From: an uncultured Clostridia bacterium
GTDB taxonomy: Bacteria > Bacillota > Clostridia > TANB77 > CAG-508
Direction: 5' to 3'
Assembly (NCBI GenBank): GCA_947625075.1
Contig: CANQMY010000004.1
Span: 1-26,350 of the forward strand
DNA: 26,350 bases
This document shows, one piece after another, positions 1 through 8,211 of the stretch; positions within the stretch are counted from its first letter, which is position 1, and the number at the start of each line of letters is the position of its first letter. The notes beneath the pieces were generated by a model. It was not told the origin of the DNA and did no database searches. It worked only from the letters and a program-made list of their open reading frames with translations. The position numbers and the translations under genes are program-made.

Positions 1-8
1 TAGTAAAA

Positions 9-680
9 ATGAAAAAAATACATAAAATAATTATTATAATGTTTTTAATAATAGGAATTTTAGTTTTAAGTTTATTTTTAATAAATTTAATTGTTTTATC
101 AAAAACAAAAAATATGATTATATCTGAAGAAGATGCTTTAGAAAAAGAAGTAGATTGTATACTAGTTTTAGGTGCAGGAGTTTGGGGTAATAATCCATCT
201 CCAATGTTAGAAGACAGACTATTAGAGGGAATAAATTTATATAATTCTGGCAAATGTAAAAAAATATTAATGAGTGGTGATCACAGCAAAGCAAATTATG
301 ATGAAGTAAATGTTATGAAAAAATTTGCTATGGAAAAAGGCATTAATTCAGAAGATATTTTTATGGATCATGCAGGGCTTTCAACTTATGATAGTATTTA
401 TAGAGCTAAGGAAATATTTAATATAAAAAAAGTTATTATAGTAACACAAAAATATCATTTATATAGGGCTTTATATATAGCAAAAACATTAAAATTAGAA
501 GCTTATGGAGTCCAAGCAAATCCAAGAGAATATGCAGGACAATTAACGAGAGAATTTAGAGAGGTAATTGCAAGAAATAAAGATTTTTTTATGTGTTTAT
601 TTAAACAGAAACCTAAATTTTTAGGAGATAAAATTCCAATTACAGGAAATGGTGATATAACAAATGATAAACAATTATAA
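9..680 (+). CDS. SanA/YdcF-like DUF218 membrane-anchored protein
   Basis: A 223-residue protein with one N-terminal membrane anchor (about residues 7-31, Ile/Leu/Phe-rich after a short Lys-rich start) followed by a DUF218 (YdcF/SanA/ElyC) domain. Family marks include the ILVLGAGV strand near residue 51, the segment with MLEDRL and a LYNSGK turn near residues 66-82, the strand ending in MSGDH near 88-92, and the VIIVTQKYHLYRA segment in the second half. The topology suggests the domain lies outside the membrane. Relatives have been linked to envelope integrity and lipid-carrier metabolism, but the biochemical reaction is not settled, so I name the family only. The ATG lies 8 bases into the window, so no ribosome binding site can be judged; the length fits a complete protein. 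TAG and TAA triplets just before it may be the end of an upstream gene. Confidence 0.8.
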   Translation: MKKIHKIIIIMFLIIGILVLSLFLINLIVLSKTKNMIISEEDALEKEVDCILVLGAGVWGNNPSPMLEDRLLEGINLYNSGKCKKILMSGDHSKANYDEVNVMKKFAMEKGINSEDIFMDHAGLSTYDSIYRAKEIFNIKKVIIVTQKYHLYRALYIAKTLKLEAYGVQANPREYAGQLTREFREVIARNKDFFMCLFKQKPKFLGDKIPITGNGDITNDKQL

Positions 681-745
681 AAAATATGAATAATAAAAGT
701 AAAATTGAATAAATTAATATAAATGATTTAAAGGAGGACAAGACA

Positions 746-883
746 ATTTTTTACTTAGGATGTTTTATAGGAATTATATTAGGAGCAAATATTGCAATAA
801 TGCTTTATGCATGTATTTTAATGGGAAAAAAGGGAGAAGAAAATGGAAAAAGTAGAGGAATTAACCAAATGGCAGAAAGATGA
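746..883 (+). CDS. Small single-span membrane protein with AUU start (DUF3789-like)
   Basis: A 45-codon frame sits 8 bases after a perfect AGGAGG (732-737) and opens with ATT, with no ATG, GTG or TTG available near the Shine-Dalgarno. Its first ~27 residues form one membrane segment with spaced glycines (YLGCFIGIILGANIAIML), followed by a short charged tail (GKKGEE and beyond). This layout (a Gly-rich helix then a charged tail) resembles the DUF3789 family of tiny clostridial proteins; that link is from memory of the pattern and is tentative. The frame overlaps the first 41 bases of ylmH in another frame. The SD strength, spacing and coherent helix argue that it is translated; the AUU start argues for low expression or for a real ATG lost by mutation. 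Confidence 0.5.
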   Translation: MFYLGCFIGIILGANIAIMLYACILMGKKGEENGKSRGINQMAER

Positions 884-1685
884 AGAGAAAATTTTGATTG
901 CAAAAGTTTTGGATAAGCTTAAAATTTCTCAAAAAAGAAAAAAATTTGAAAATACAGATTTTTTAGATTTAGCACAAAAAAAGCTAATAGAAGACATTTT
1001 AATAAAAAGAAAAGAAAGTAATTTTAAGTTTTTTGGAGGATTTGATGAAGCAGAAAGAACTATACTTATATTAATGCCTAAAATAGAATACAGTTCTTAT
1101 GATGAAAATGAGAAAGATATTTCAAATATTTATTTAAAACAATTTGATAATATATGTTCTGAAATAATGTCTGTTATAAGAGTAACCTTGCCAAAAGAAA
1201 TGCATGGAATGTATGAACATAAAAATTATCTTGGTGCTATAATGAAGCTTGGAGTAAAAAGAGAAAAAGTAGGAGATATATTAGTAAGAAATGATGGAGC
1301 AGATATAATTATATTAAAAGAAATTGAAAAATATTTATTAAATAACTTACAGAATCTTACTAGATTTAGTAAATCAGTAATTGAAAATGTGAAATTGAAA
1401 GACATAAAATACATAAAAAATGAGAAAGAAAAATTTAAAATAAATGTTCCATCAATGAGACTTGATGCAATAGTTGGAGAAATAGCAAGGATATCTAGAA
1501 ATGAAGCAAGTACATATATAATGCAAGAGAGAGTATTTATTAATTTTAAAGAAGAAATAAGAAATACGAGACAAATTATTGAAGGAGACATCATTACTAT
1601 TAGAGGTAAAGGGAGGTTTATGATTTCAAAAATTTTAGGAGAGACAAAAAATAAAAGGATAAATTTAGAAATAGAAAAATGGTAA
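843..1685 (+). CDS. ylmH: YlmH-like S4-domain RNA-binding protein
   Basis: A 280-residue protein of the YlmH family, which in Gram-positive bacteria lies near sepF and divIVA and binds RNA or the ribosome. The central part carries the family segments FFGGFDEAERTILI (about 60-73) and LGAIMKLGVKREKVGDI (about 129-145, in the usual L-G-x-x-x-x-L-G-x-x-R-x-x-x-G-D-I layout). The C-terminal S4 domain (about 203-265) starts at MRLDAIVGEIARISRNEA and includes a V-F-I-N strand and a GDIITIRGKGRF strand. Bases before the ATG are GGGAGAAGAA, an acceptable binding site inside the preceding small ORF. sepF and divIVA are in this window but about 14 kb away, so the usual cluster is split. It is slightly longer than typical YlmH (about 260) because of a basic N-terminal extension. 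Confidence 0.88.
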   Translation: MEKVEELTKWQKDEEKILIAKVLDKLKISQKRKKFENTDFLDLAQKKLIEDILIKRKESNFKFFGGFDEAERTILILMPKIEYSSYDENEKDISNIYLKQFDNICSEIMSVIRVTLPKEMHGMYEHKNYLGAIMKLGVKREKVGDILVRNDGADIIILKEIEKYLLNNLQNLTRFSKSVIENVKLKDIKYIKNEKEKFKINVPSMRLDAIVGEIARISRNEASTYIMQERVFINFKEEIRNTRQIIEGDIITIRGKGRFMISKILGETKNKRINLEIEKW

Positions 1686-1688
1686 AAG

Positions 1689-1694
1689 TATAAT
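1689..1694 (+). promoter_or_regulatory. Possible -10 box for eno
   Basis: A perfect TATAAT (1689-1694) just after the ylmH stop, with TAGAAA (4 of 6 consensus matches) 17 bases upstream at 1666-1671, inside the end of ylmH. It would give eno its own transcript with a leader of about 50 bases. The -35 is weak and the region is AT-rich, so this is tentative. Confidence 0.4.
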
Positions 1695-1749
1695 TTATTT
1701 TTTTTGTGGCAATAATTTCATTATAAATAAAATGTGAAAGGATAATATT

Positions 1750-3009
1750 ATGAAAGAAATGCCAATAAAAAAAATAGAAGCTAGTGAAATTTTTGATTCT
1801 AGAGGAAATCCAACAGTTAAAGTTGATGTAATTCTTGAAGATGACACTATAGGTACAAGTATGGTACCATCTGGAGCATCAACAGGAGCTTATGAGGCAG
1901 TTGAATTAAGAGATGGTGATTATCAAATATTTAATGGATTGGGAGTAAAGAAGGCAGTAGATAATGTTAATAAAAAAATAGCAAAAAATCTCATAGGAGA
2001 AAATGTTTATAATCAAGTACTGATAGATGAAAAAATGATAGATATTGATGGCACAGAAAATAAATCAAAATTAGGAGCAAATGCAATACTTGGTACATCA
2101 TTAGCAGTTGCTAGAGCAGCAAGTAATAGCTTAAAAATTCCATTATATAGGTATATAGGAGGAATATCAGGAAATTCTATTCCTATTCCAATGATGAATA
2201 TTTTAAATGGAGGTAAGCATTCAAGCAATAATTTGAACATTCAAGAATTTATGATAGTACCAGTGGGAGCAGATGATTTTAAAAGCAGTATGCAAATGTG
2301 CGTAGAAATATATCAAGTATTAAAAGAAATTTTAAAACAAAAAGGTTTGTCAATTTCTGTAGGAGATGAAGGTGGATTTGCACCGGATTTAGAAAGTGAT
2401 GAAGAAGCAATAAAAATAATTTTAGATGCAATTGACATGGCGGGTTTAAAGAAAGATAAAGATGTAAAGATTGCATTAGATGTTGCAAGTTCTGAAATGA
2501 GAGATGCTGCAAAAAAAATACAAAAAGAAGGTTATTATTTTTGGAAAACTGATGAATATAAAAATAAAGACGATATGATAGATTATATTGTAAAATTGTC
2601 AGAAAAATATCCAATATTGTCTATAGAAGATGGATTAGCAGAAGAAGATTGGAAGGATTGGAAAGAGCTTACTAACAAAATAGGAAAAAAAATTTACTTA
2701 GTTGGAGATGATTTATTTGTTACAAATAGAAAAAGATTAGAAAAAGGAATAGAAAATAAAGTAGCAAATGCAATATTAATTAAACCAAATCAAATAGGAA
2801 CACTTACTGAAACTTTAGAAACAATAAAAATAGCAAATAAAAATGGATATAAAGTAATAGTATCACATAGATCAGGAGAGACGGAAGATACATTTATTGC
2901 TGATTTATCTGTAGCAGTTAATTCTTCTTATGTAAAAATGGGAGCACCATGTAGAAGTGAAAGAGTAGCAAAATATAATAGATTGTTAGAAATTGAAAAA
3001 GATATATAG
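1750..3009 (+). CDS. eno: Enolase (phosphopyruvate hydratase)
   Basis: Converts 2-phosphoglycerate to phosphoenolpyruvate in glycolysis; cytoplasmic. The 419 residues carry the whole family pattern: EIFDSRGNPTV near 13-23, the SGASTGAYEA loop (41-50), His157, GDEGGF (205-210, with Glu207), metal ligands Asp244, Glu293 (SIEDGLAEEDW) and Asp320, catalytic Lys345 (LIKPNQIGT) and His373 in SHRSGET, ending with MGAPCRSERVAKYNRLLEIE. Some usually conserved spots are altered: the loop after His157 is HSSNN rather than the common HADNN, Asp244 lies in ALDVASSE rather than ALDCAASE, and the segment after it (MRDAAKKIQKEGYYFW) departs from the usual F-Y-x-x-G-x-Y. All catalytic residues remain, so it should be active. 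AAAGGA lies 9 bases before the ATG. Confidence 0.97.
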   Translation: MKEMPIKKIEASEIFDSRGNPTVKVDVILEDDTIGTSMVPSGASTGAYEAVELRDGDYQIFNGLGVKKAVDNVNKKIAKNLIGENVYNQVLIDEKMIDIDGTENKSKLGANAILGTSLAVARAASNSLKIPLYRYIGGISGNSIPIPMMNILNGGKHSSNNLNIQEFMIVPVGADDFKSSMQMCVEIYQVLKEILKQKGLSISVGDEGGFAPDLESDEEAIKIILDAIDMAGLKKDKDVKIALDVASSEMRDAAKKIQKEGYYFWKTDEYKNKDDMIDYIVKLSEKYPILSIEDGLAEEDWKDWKELTNKIGKKIYLVGDDLFVTNRKRLEKGIENKVANAILIKPNQIGTLTETLETIKIANKNGYKVIVSHRSGETEDTFIADLSVAVNSSYVKMGAPCRSERVAKYNRLLEIEKDI

Positions 3010-3080
3010 TTAATTTATTATTTAATAAAATTTTTATATTTAATTTAATTTTAAAGCATTATATCAAAATGCTAAAATAC

Positions 3081-3109
3081 TTGAAATTTGGTCAAAATTG
3101 CGATATAAT
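3081..3109 (+). promoter_or_regulatory. Sigma-A promoter for mtaB
   Basis: TTGAAA (3081-3086), a 17-base spacer, then a perfect TATAAT (3104-3109). Transcription would start near 3116, giving a leader of about 57 bases before the GTG start of mtaB. Confidence 0.75.
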
Positions 3110-3172
3110 ATATTGGAAAATTTTTAAATAAAAAATGGTTTAATATTATGATAAATGGAAGGTAAATATAAA

Positions 3173-4555
3173 GTGAAAGTACATTTTATAAGCCTAGGAT
3201 GTAAAACTAATCAATATGAATCGAATGCAATGGAACAAAGTTTTATAAAAAAAGGTTATGAGATAATAGATGAAGGAAAAGCTGATATATATATAATAAA
3301 TACTTGTAGTGTAACAAATATTGCAGAAAGAAAATCTAGACAAATGATTAGAAGGTCAAAAGTAATAAATCCAGATGCAATAATTGTAGCATCTGGATGT
3401 TATGCTCAAGTTGCTAAAGACGAGATTTCAAAAATTAAGGATGTAGATTTAATAATAGGTACAAATGAAAAAAATGAGATAGTAGAAATTATTGAAGAAT
3501 ATATTAAAAATAATAAACAAAAAAAGCAAATAGTATCTGATGTAATGCATCAAGAAATATATGGAGAATTTGGAAATGTAACTTATACAGAACAAAATAG
3601 AGCAGTAATAAAAATACAAGATGGTTGTGATAGATTTTGTACATATTGTATTATTCCATATGCGAGAGGAAAGGTTAGAAGTCGTAAACCAGAAAATATA
3701 ATAAATGAAGTAGAAAAAATTGCAAACAAAGGAATAAAAGAGGTTGTATTAACAGGAATACATATTGCATCATATGGAAAAGATTTTAATAAAGATGTAG
3801 TTGATTTATATAGAAAAAAATATGGGTATACTACAGAATATAAAAAGTTTGACCCTAGAGAAGATTTGAAAACAGGAGGATTTAGATTAATAGAATTATT
3901 AGAACAGCTTAATAAAATAGAACAAATAGAAAGAATAAGACTAGGATCAATAGAACCAAAATTAATTGATGAAGAATTTATAAAAAGACTTTCAAAATTA
4001 GATAAAATATGTAATCATTTTCATTTATCGCTACAAAGTGGATGTAATGATACATTAAAAAGAATGAATAGAAGATATACTGCAGAAGAATTTGAAAAAT
4101 CTGTTGAATTAATAAGAAAAAATTTTAAAGATGTAATGCTTACAACAGATATTATAGTTGGTTTTCCATCCGAAAGTGATAAAGAATTTAATGAAACATA
4201 TAAATTTTTACAAAAAATAAAATTTTATAAAATGCATATATTTAAATATTCACCTAAAAAGGGAACAGTTGCTGAAAAAATGGAAAATCAAATTGATGGG
4301 AACATTAAAGAAATAAGAAGTAATAAATTAATTGATTTATCAAACAAAAATCAATTAGAATATAATAAAACATTTTTAGGAAAAGATTTAAAAGTTTTAT
4401 TTGAAGAAATAGATAAAAATGGATATTTTAAAGGACACACTACAAATTATATACCAGTAAAAGTAAAAACAGAAGAAGATTTAGAAAATAAAATTTTAAA
4501 AGTCAAAGTTAATGATATTGATAATTTAGAATTAATAGGACAATTAGTTAATTAA
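3173..4555 (+). CDS. mtaB: tRNA t6A37 methylthiotransferase MtaB
   Basis: A radical-SAM enzyme that turns t6A37 into ms2t6A37 in ANN-decoding tRNAs. The N-terminal UPF0004 domain opens with the diagnostic VHFISLGCKTNQYE and holds its cluster cysteines at about 10, 45 (NTCSVT) and 76 (SGCYAQ). The radical-SAM motif C-x3-C-x2-C is at about 152-159 (CDRFCTYC) and is followed by IPYARGKVRSR. The C-terminus has a TRAM-like segment. I chose GTG at 3173 because GGAAGG (3157-3162) sits 10 bases before it and the protein then starts like other MtaB proteins. The ATG at 3155, 6 codons upstream, has no binding site. Compared with the family there is an extra stretch of about 25-30 charged residues after the ASYGKD segment (around residue 200). 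Confidence 0.93.
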   Translation: MKVHFISLGCKTNQYESNAMEQSFIKKGYEIIDEGKADIYIINTCSVTNIAERKSRQMIRRSKVINPDAIIVASGCYAQVAKDEISKIKDVDLIIGTNEKNEIVEIIEEYIKNNKQKKQIVSDVMHQEIYGEFGNVTYTEQNRAVIKIQDGCDRFCTYCIIPYARGKVRSRKPENIINEVEKIANKGIKEVVLTGIHIASYGKDFNKDVVDLYRKKYGYTTEYKKFDPREDLKTGGFRLIELLEQLNKIEQIERIRLGSIEPKLIDEEFIKRLSKLDKICNHFHLSLQSGCNDTLKRMNRRYTAEEFEKSVELIRKNFKDVMLTTDIIVGFPSESDKEFNETYKFLQKIKFYKMHIFKYSPKKGTVAEKMENQIDGNIKEIRSNKLIDLSNKNQLEYNKTFLGKDLKVLFEEIDKNGYFKGHTTNYIPVKVKTEEDLENKILKVKVNDIDNLELIGQLVN

Positions 4556-4598
4556 GGACAAAAGAAAAATTTTTTTAAAACAAATGTTAGGAGAGAAA

Positions 4599-5273
4599 AT
4601 GCCAAGAACAAAATTAAATGATAGAAAACTACCTACATATACTAAAGGAGAAGAAATCTTTAATATGGTGTCACATATTGTAGGAGGTTCTTTAGGAATT
4701 ATAGGAATGATTATTTGTGTAGTTATTGCTATAATTCATAGAAATGCATATTCAATAATAGGAAGTATTATTTATGGTATATCTATGATATTTTTATATA
4801 CTATGTCTAGTATATATCATGGACTTAATCCAAGCAGAAAATCAAAAAAAGTAATGCAAATTATGGATCATTGTACAATATTTATTTTAATAGCAGGAAC
4901 ATATACACCAATTTTATTAAATCCAATAAGAGAAGTGAATCCAGTAGTTGCTTGGGTTATATTTGCTATAGTGTGGATTTTAGCAATATTAGGAATAGTA
5001 TTAAATGCAATAGATTTAAAACAGTATAAAGTTTTTTCAATGATTTGTTATTTAGTAATGGGCTGGATAATAATCCTAAAAATGGATGTATTGATAGAAG
5101 CTATAGGAATAGTAGGAAGTATGCTCATTTTAGCAGGAGGAATTGTTTATACTATTGGAACTATACTTTATGGGGTAGGAAGAAAAAAGAAATATATGCA
5201 TTCAATGTTTCACTTATGTGTTGTATTAGCTACAATACTACAATTAATTGCAATAGTTTTATATGTTGTATAA
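4599..5273 (+). CDS. Hemolysin III / PAQR family membrane protein
   Basis: A 224-residue integral membrane protein with about seven hydrophobic helices. It carries the metal-site pattern of the PAQR/HlyIII superfamily: S70-x3-H74 in SSIYHGL, Asp90-His91 (MDHCTIFILIAGTYTP) and H201-x3-H205 (HSMFH). Relatives are proposed zinc-dependent hydrolases acting on lipids; bacterial members have no agreed substrate, and the hemolysin name should not be read as a toxin function. ATG 4599 was chosen because AGGAG (4589-4593) lies 5 bases before it; the ATG at 4584 overlaps that binding site. It follows mtaB by 43 bases and is probably co-transcribed. Confidence 0.88.
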   Translation: MPRTKLNDRKLPTYTKGEEIFNMVSHIVGGSLGIIGMIICVVIAIIHRNAYSIIGSIIYGISMIFLYTMSSIYHGLNPSRKSKKVMQIMDHCTIFILIAGTYTPILLNPIREVNPVVAWVIFAIVWILAILGIVLNAIDLKQYKVFSMICYLVMGWIIILKMDVLIEAIGIVGSMLILAGGIVYTIGTILYGVGRKKKYMHSMFHLCVVLATILQLIAIVLYVV

Positions 5274-5297
5274 TTTTTTTTGTAAATGTAATTTTAG

Positions 5298-5306
5298 TGT
5301 TATAAT
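5298..5306 (+). promoter_or_regulatory. Extended -10 promoter for alaS
   Basis: TGTTATAAT is a perfect extended -10 (TGnTATAAT). The -35 side is weak (TTTTGT with a 17-base spacer). The predicted start near 5313 leaves a leader of about 58 bases, too short for a T-box element, and none is seen. Confidence 0.6.
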
Positions 5307-5370
5307 ATTGAAATATAAAATTGATTGAAAAAAACCATTATTTATGCAATAATAATAAAAGGAGAATAAA

Positions 5371-7122
5371 ATGAAAGCATTAGAGATTAGAAATAAATAT
5401 TTAAATTATTTTAAAAATCATAATCATAAAATTATACCAAGTGCGCCATTAATTCCAGAAAATGATCCATCAGTATTATTTACAACAGCAGGAATGCAAC
5501 CATTAGTACCTTATTTGTTAGGAGAAAAACATCCAGAAGGAACAAGACTTACAGATTTTCAGAAGTGTTTGAGGACTAATGATATAGAAGAGGTAGGAGA
5601 TAATAGACATCTTACATATTTTGAAATGCTTGGAAACTGGTCATTAGGAGATTATTTTAAAGAAGAATCAATTGCAATGAGTTATGAGTTTTTAACAAAA
5701 ATACTAGAAATTCCAAGTGAAAAAATTTCAGTTACTTGTTTTGCAGGAGATGACGATTGTCCAAGAGATACAGTAACTGCAAAATGCTGGAAAGATGTAG
5801 GAATACCAGATGAAAGAATATATTTTTACGGAAAAGATGAAAATTGGTGGATAGCAGGAGAAGAAGGACCTTGTGGACCGGACACAGAAATGTTTTATGA
5901 TACGGGAAAAGAACCTTGTTCAGAGGATTGTCAACCATCTTGTAACTGTGGAAAATATGTTGAAATATGGAATAATGTTTTTATGGAATATCTAAAAAAA
6001 GATGGAAAATATACTAAACTTTCACAAAAAAATGTAGATACTGGTCTTGGACTTGAAAGAATGACAATGCTTTTAGAAGGAAAAGAAACGCCATTTGATA
6101 CTGAAATTTTTAAACCAATAATGGACAAGCTTGAAATTTTAGCTAAAAAAGATGATATAGCAAGCAGGAGAATAGTTGCAGAACATTTAAGAGCAAGTAT
6201 AATGATTATAGCTGATGGAGGCAGACCATCAAATTTAGATAGAGGCTATATTTTAAGAAGATTAATTCGTAGAATGACAAGACATTTAAATAAATTAGAA
6301 ATTGATTTAAATGAATTAGATAACCTTATTGAATTAAATATAAATATTTTAAATGATTTATATCCAGAGCTTTCTAAAAAGAAGGATGTTATAAAAGAAG
6401 TAATAATACAAGAAAAAGATAAATTTATGAAAACTTTAATTCGTGGAGAAAGAGAGTTTAGTAAAGTTATTAATAGAATAAAAGATTCAGGAAAAGATAT
6501 AATAGACAGTAAAGATATATTTAATTTATATGAAACATATGGATTTCCTCCAGAAGTAAGTAAGGATTTAGCAGAAGAAAATGGAGTGAAAGTTGATATG
6601 GATGAAGTAGATAAGTTATTTAAAGAACATCAAGAAAAATCAAGATTAGGCAGTGAACAAAAATTTAAAGGTGGACTTTCAGGAACTAGTGAGAAAGAAA
6701 TTAAGTATCATACAGCAACACATTTACTTAATGCAGCATTAAAAGAAATTATAAACAAAGATGTACATCAAAAAGGTTCTAATATAACAGAAGAAAGAAT
6801 GAGGTTTGATTTTAGCTGTGATCATAAACTTACTGATGAAGAAAAAAATAAAGCAGAAGATTTGGTAAATAAGTGGATTAAAGAAGATTTAAAAGTTAGT
6901 GTAGAAACTATGAAAAAAGAAGATGCATTAAAATCTGGTGCGGAATGTATGTTTATTGAGAAATATCCAGATATTGTTACAGTATATTCAATTGGCAATA
7001 TTTCAAAAGAATTATGTGGTGGACCTCATGTAAAACATACAGGAGAATTAGGACATTTTAAAATTATAAAAGAAGAGGCAAGTTCAAGCGGAGTAAGAAG
7101 AATAAAAGCGGTTCTAGAATAA
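5371..7122 (+). CDS. alaS: Alanyl-tRNA synthetase, short form without C-Ala domain
   Basis: Charges tRNA-Ala with alanine. Class II signatures are clear: FTTAGMQPLVPYLLG near 37-51, the motif 2 region RTNDIEEVGDNRHLTYFEML, and GLGLERMTM (motif 3). The editing (tRNA-SAD) domain is complete, with zinc ligands His447, His451 (HTATH), Cys549 and His553 (CGGPH). The protein ends right after SSSGVRRIKAVLE, the usual end of the editing domain, so at 583 residues it lacks the C-terminal C-Ala domain of the standard ~870-residue enzyme. No remnant of that domain follows; the next gene's binding site begins 20 bases later. There is also a cysteine-rich insertion (Cys183, 187, 191, 193) that could bind metal. 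Preceded by AAAGGAG, 6 bases before the ATG. Confidence 0.93.
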   Translation: MKALEIRNKYLNYFKNHNHKIIPSAPLIPENDPSVLFTTAGMQPLVPYLLGEKHPEGTRLTDFQKCLRTNDIEEVGDNRHLTYFEMLGNWSLGDYFKEESIAMSYEFLTKILEIPSEKISVTCFAGDDDCPRDTVTAKCWKDVGIPDERIYFYGKDENWWIAGEEGPCGPDTEMFYDTGKEPCSEDCQPSCNCGKYVEIWNNVFMEYLKKDGKYTKLSQKNVDTGLGLERMTMLLEGKETPFDTEIFKPIMDKLEILAKKDDIASRRIVAEHLRASIMIIADGGRPSNLDRGYILRRLIRRMTRHLNKLEIDLNELDNLIELNINILNDLYPELSKKKDVIKEVIIQEKDKFMKTLIRGEREFSKVINRIKDSGKDIIDSKDIFNLYETYGFPPEVSKDLAEENGVKVDMDEVDKLFKEHQEKSRLGSEQKFKGGLSGTSEKEIKYHTATHLLNAALKEIINKDVHQKGSNITEERMRFDFSCDHKLTDEEKNKAEDLVNKWIKEDLKVSVETMKKEDALKSGAECMFIEKYPDIVTVYSIGNISKELCGGPHVKHTGELGHFKIIKEEASSSGVRRIKAVLE

Positions 7123-7150
7123 ATTAATTAAATAATATAGAGGAGAAATA

Positions 7151-7843
7151 ATGGAAGAAAAAAAATATAATAAAGTTTTAACCGTAATATTAATAATTGT
7201 TGTTATTGCTATTTTTGCAATATTAGGATTTTGGGTATTTGATATGTATCAAAAATATGATATAAATTCAAGTGCTAACTTAGCTCTTGATGAATTTAAT
7301 AATAGAGTAAATATCAGAAATATAATAGGAAACAATGAAAATGATATTGTAGAAGAAAATGTTGCACTTGAAATAAATATTAATGAAATTCAAACAACAA
7401 ATACATCTGGTAATGGTTCAACTACTAATAAAGTAGCAAAGCAAACTTACAAAGGATTTGCAGTTTTAGGAAAGATTGAAATTCCAGCAACAAAAGTTAA
7501 TTACCCGGTTTTAGATAGAGCATCAGAAAACTCAATGAAAGTATCTGTTGGTGTAATGTATGGAGTTGGTCTTAATCAAATAGGAAATACTGTTATTGCA
7601 GGACATAATTACAGAAATGGTACATTTTTTTCTAATAATAAAAATTTAAAAATTGGTGATGTAATTTATATAACAGATTTAAATGGAAACAGAATAAGAT
7701 ATACTATATATAATATATATACAACAGCATCAAATGAATTTGATTATGCAACAAGAGATACTGGAGGAAAAAGAGAAATATCACTTACAACATGTACAGA
7801 TGATGTTAAATCAAGATTAGTAATTTGGGCAAAAGAAGATTAA
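7151..7843 (+). CDS. Sortase family transpeptidase
   Basis: A 230-residue membrane-anchored cysteine transpeptidase (signal anchor about residues 8-29) that would cleave sorting motifs and attach surface proteins. After a low-complexity linker (about 50-95) the sortase barrel begins at VLGKIEIPATKVNYPVL. The catalytic triad is visible: His152 (IAGHNYR), Cys215 (SLTTCTDD) and Arg222 (SRLVIWA). The TLTTC-like pattern and short barrel do not let me assign class B, D or E firmly. No LPxTG-type substrate or pilin gene is nearby, so it is probably a housekeeping enzyme. It lies 28 bases after alaS with a GAGGAG binding site and could share its transcript. Confidence 0.88.
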   Translation: MEEKKYNKVLTVILIIVVIAIFAILGFWVFDMYQKYDINSSANLALDEFNNRVNIRNIIGNNENDIVEENVALEININEIQTTNTSGNGSTTNKVAKQTYKGFAVLGKIEIPATKVNYPVLDRASENSMKVSVGVMYGVGLNQIGNTVIAGHNYRNGTFFSNNKNLKIGDVIYITDLNGNRIRYTIYNIYTTASNEFDYATRDTGGKREISLTTCTDDVKSRLVIWAKED

Positions 7844-7877
7844 GTATTTTATGTTTAAATAATTTTAAGAATTTTAG

Positions 7878-7906
7878 TTGACAGAATAAAAAAAATGGGG
7901 TAAAAT
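7878..7906 (+). promoter_or_regulatory. Sigma-A promoter for the tRNA pair
   Basis: A perfect TTGACA (7878-7883), 17-base spacer and TAAAAT (7901-7906), 21 bases before tRNA-His: the strongest promoter match in the window. Confidence 0.85.
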
Positions 7907-7927
7907 ATATTATGTTTGCAGAATTAT

Positions 7928-8005
7928 GGTGGATTTAGCGTAGTTGGTTAACGCGCCAGTTTGTGGCACTGGAGACCATGGGTTCGAGTCCCATATTCCA
8001 CCCCA
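7928..8005 (+). tRNA. tRNA-His (GTG anticodon)
   Basis: A full cloverleaf. Anticodon stem CCAGT/ACTGG encloses TTGTGGC with anticodon GTG at 7963-7965; the D stem is GCGT/ACGC; the T arm is ATGGG-TTCGAGT-CCCAT; CCA is encoded (8003-8005). The extra G at -1 (7928) opposite C73 is the histidine identity element. One oddity: acceptor position 6 (T7934) faces T at position 67 (7996), a U-U mismatch. Confidence 0.96.
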
Positions 8006-8016
8006 TTTTAAAATAC

Positions 8017-8091
8017 TGGGCTGTAGCCAAGTGGTAAGGCACATGACTTTGACTCATGCATGCGCTAGTTCGAATCTAGCCAGCCCAACCA
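8017..8091 (+). tRNA. tRNA-Gln (TTG anticodon)
   Basis: Acceptor TGGGCTG pairs fully with CAGCCCA, with U1-A72 typical of glutamine tRNAs. Anticodon stem CATGA/TCATG encloses CTTTGAC with anticodon TTG at 8049-8051. The T arm is GCTAG-TTCGAAT-CTAGC and ACCA is encoded at the end. It lies 11 bases after tRNA-His on the same transcript. Confidence 0.96.
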
Positions 8092-8102
8092 AAAAGAAAA
8101 AG

Positions 8103-8165
8103 GATTATCATATTTACACTTTCATTAAAACAATTACGGAAGTGATTAAATATGATAATTTTTTT
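8103..8165 (+). terminator. Rho-independent terminator of the tRNA operon
   Basis: A perfect 13-bp stem (ATTATCATATTTA at 8104-8116 with its complement at 8147-8159), an inner CACTT/AAGTG pairing, then seven T (8159-8165). It lies 12 bases after tRNA-Gln. Confidence 0.85.
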
Positions 8166-8211
8166 CTGATTATAAAAATTGATGATTGAAATATTTACAA
8201 ACTTATTTTTA

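Noticed and set aside
760..855. ATG-started 31-codon frame between the SanA-like gene and ylmH
   Set aside because: The ATG is 22 bases from the AGGAGG and the peptide is a featureless mix of polar residues; the AUU frame at 746 has correct spacing and a clean membrane helix.
3055..3073. Hairpin AGCATT/AATGCT after eno
   Set aside because: Only 6 bp with no T run; insufficient as a terminator.
7944..8189. 81-codon + strand ORF
   Set aside because: It runs straight through both tRNA genes and the terminator; no binding site and no protein-like pattern.
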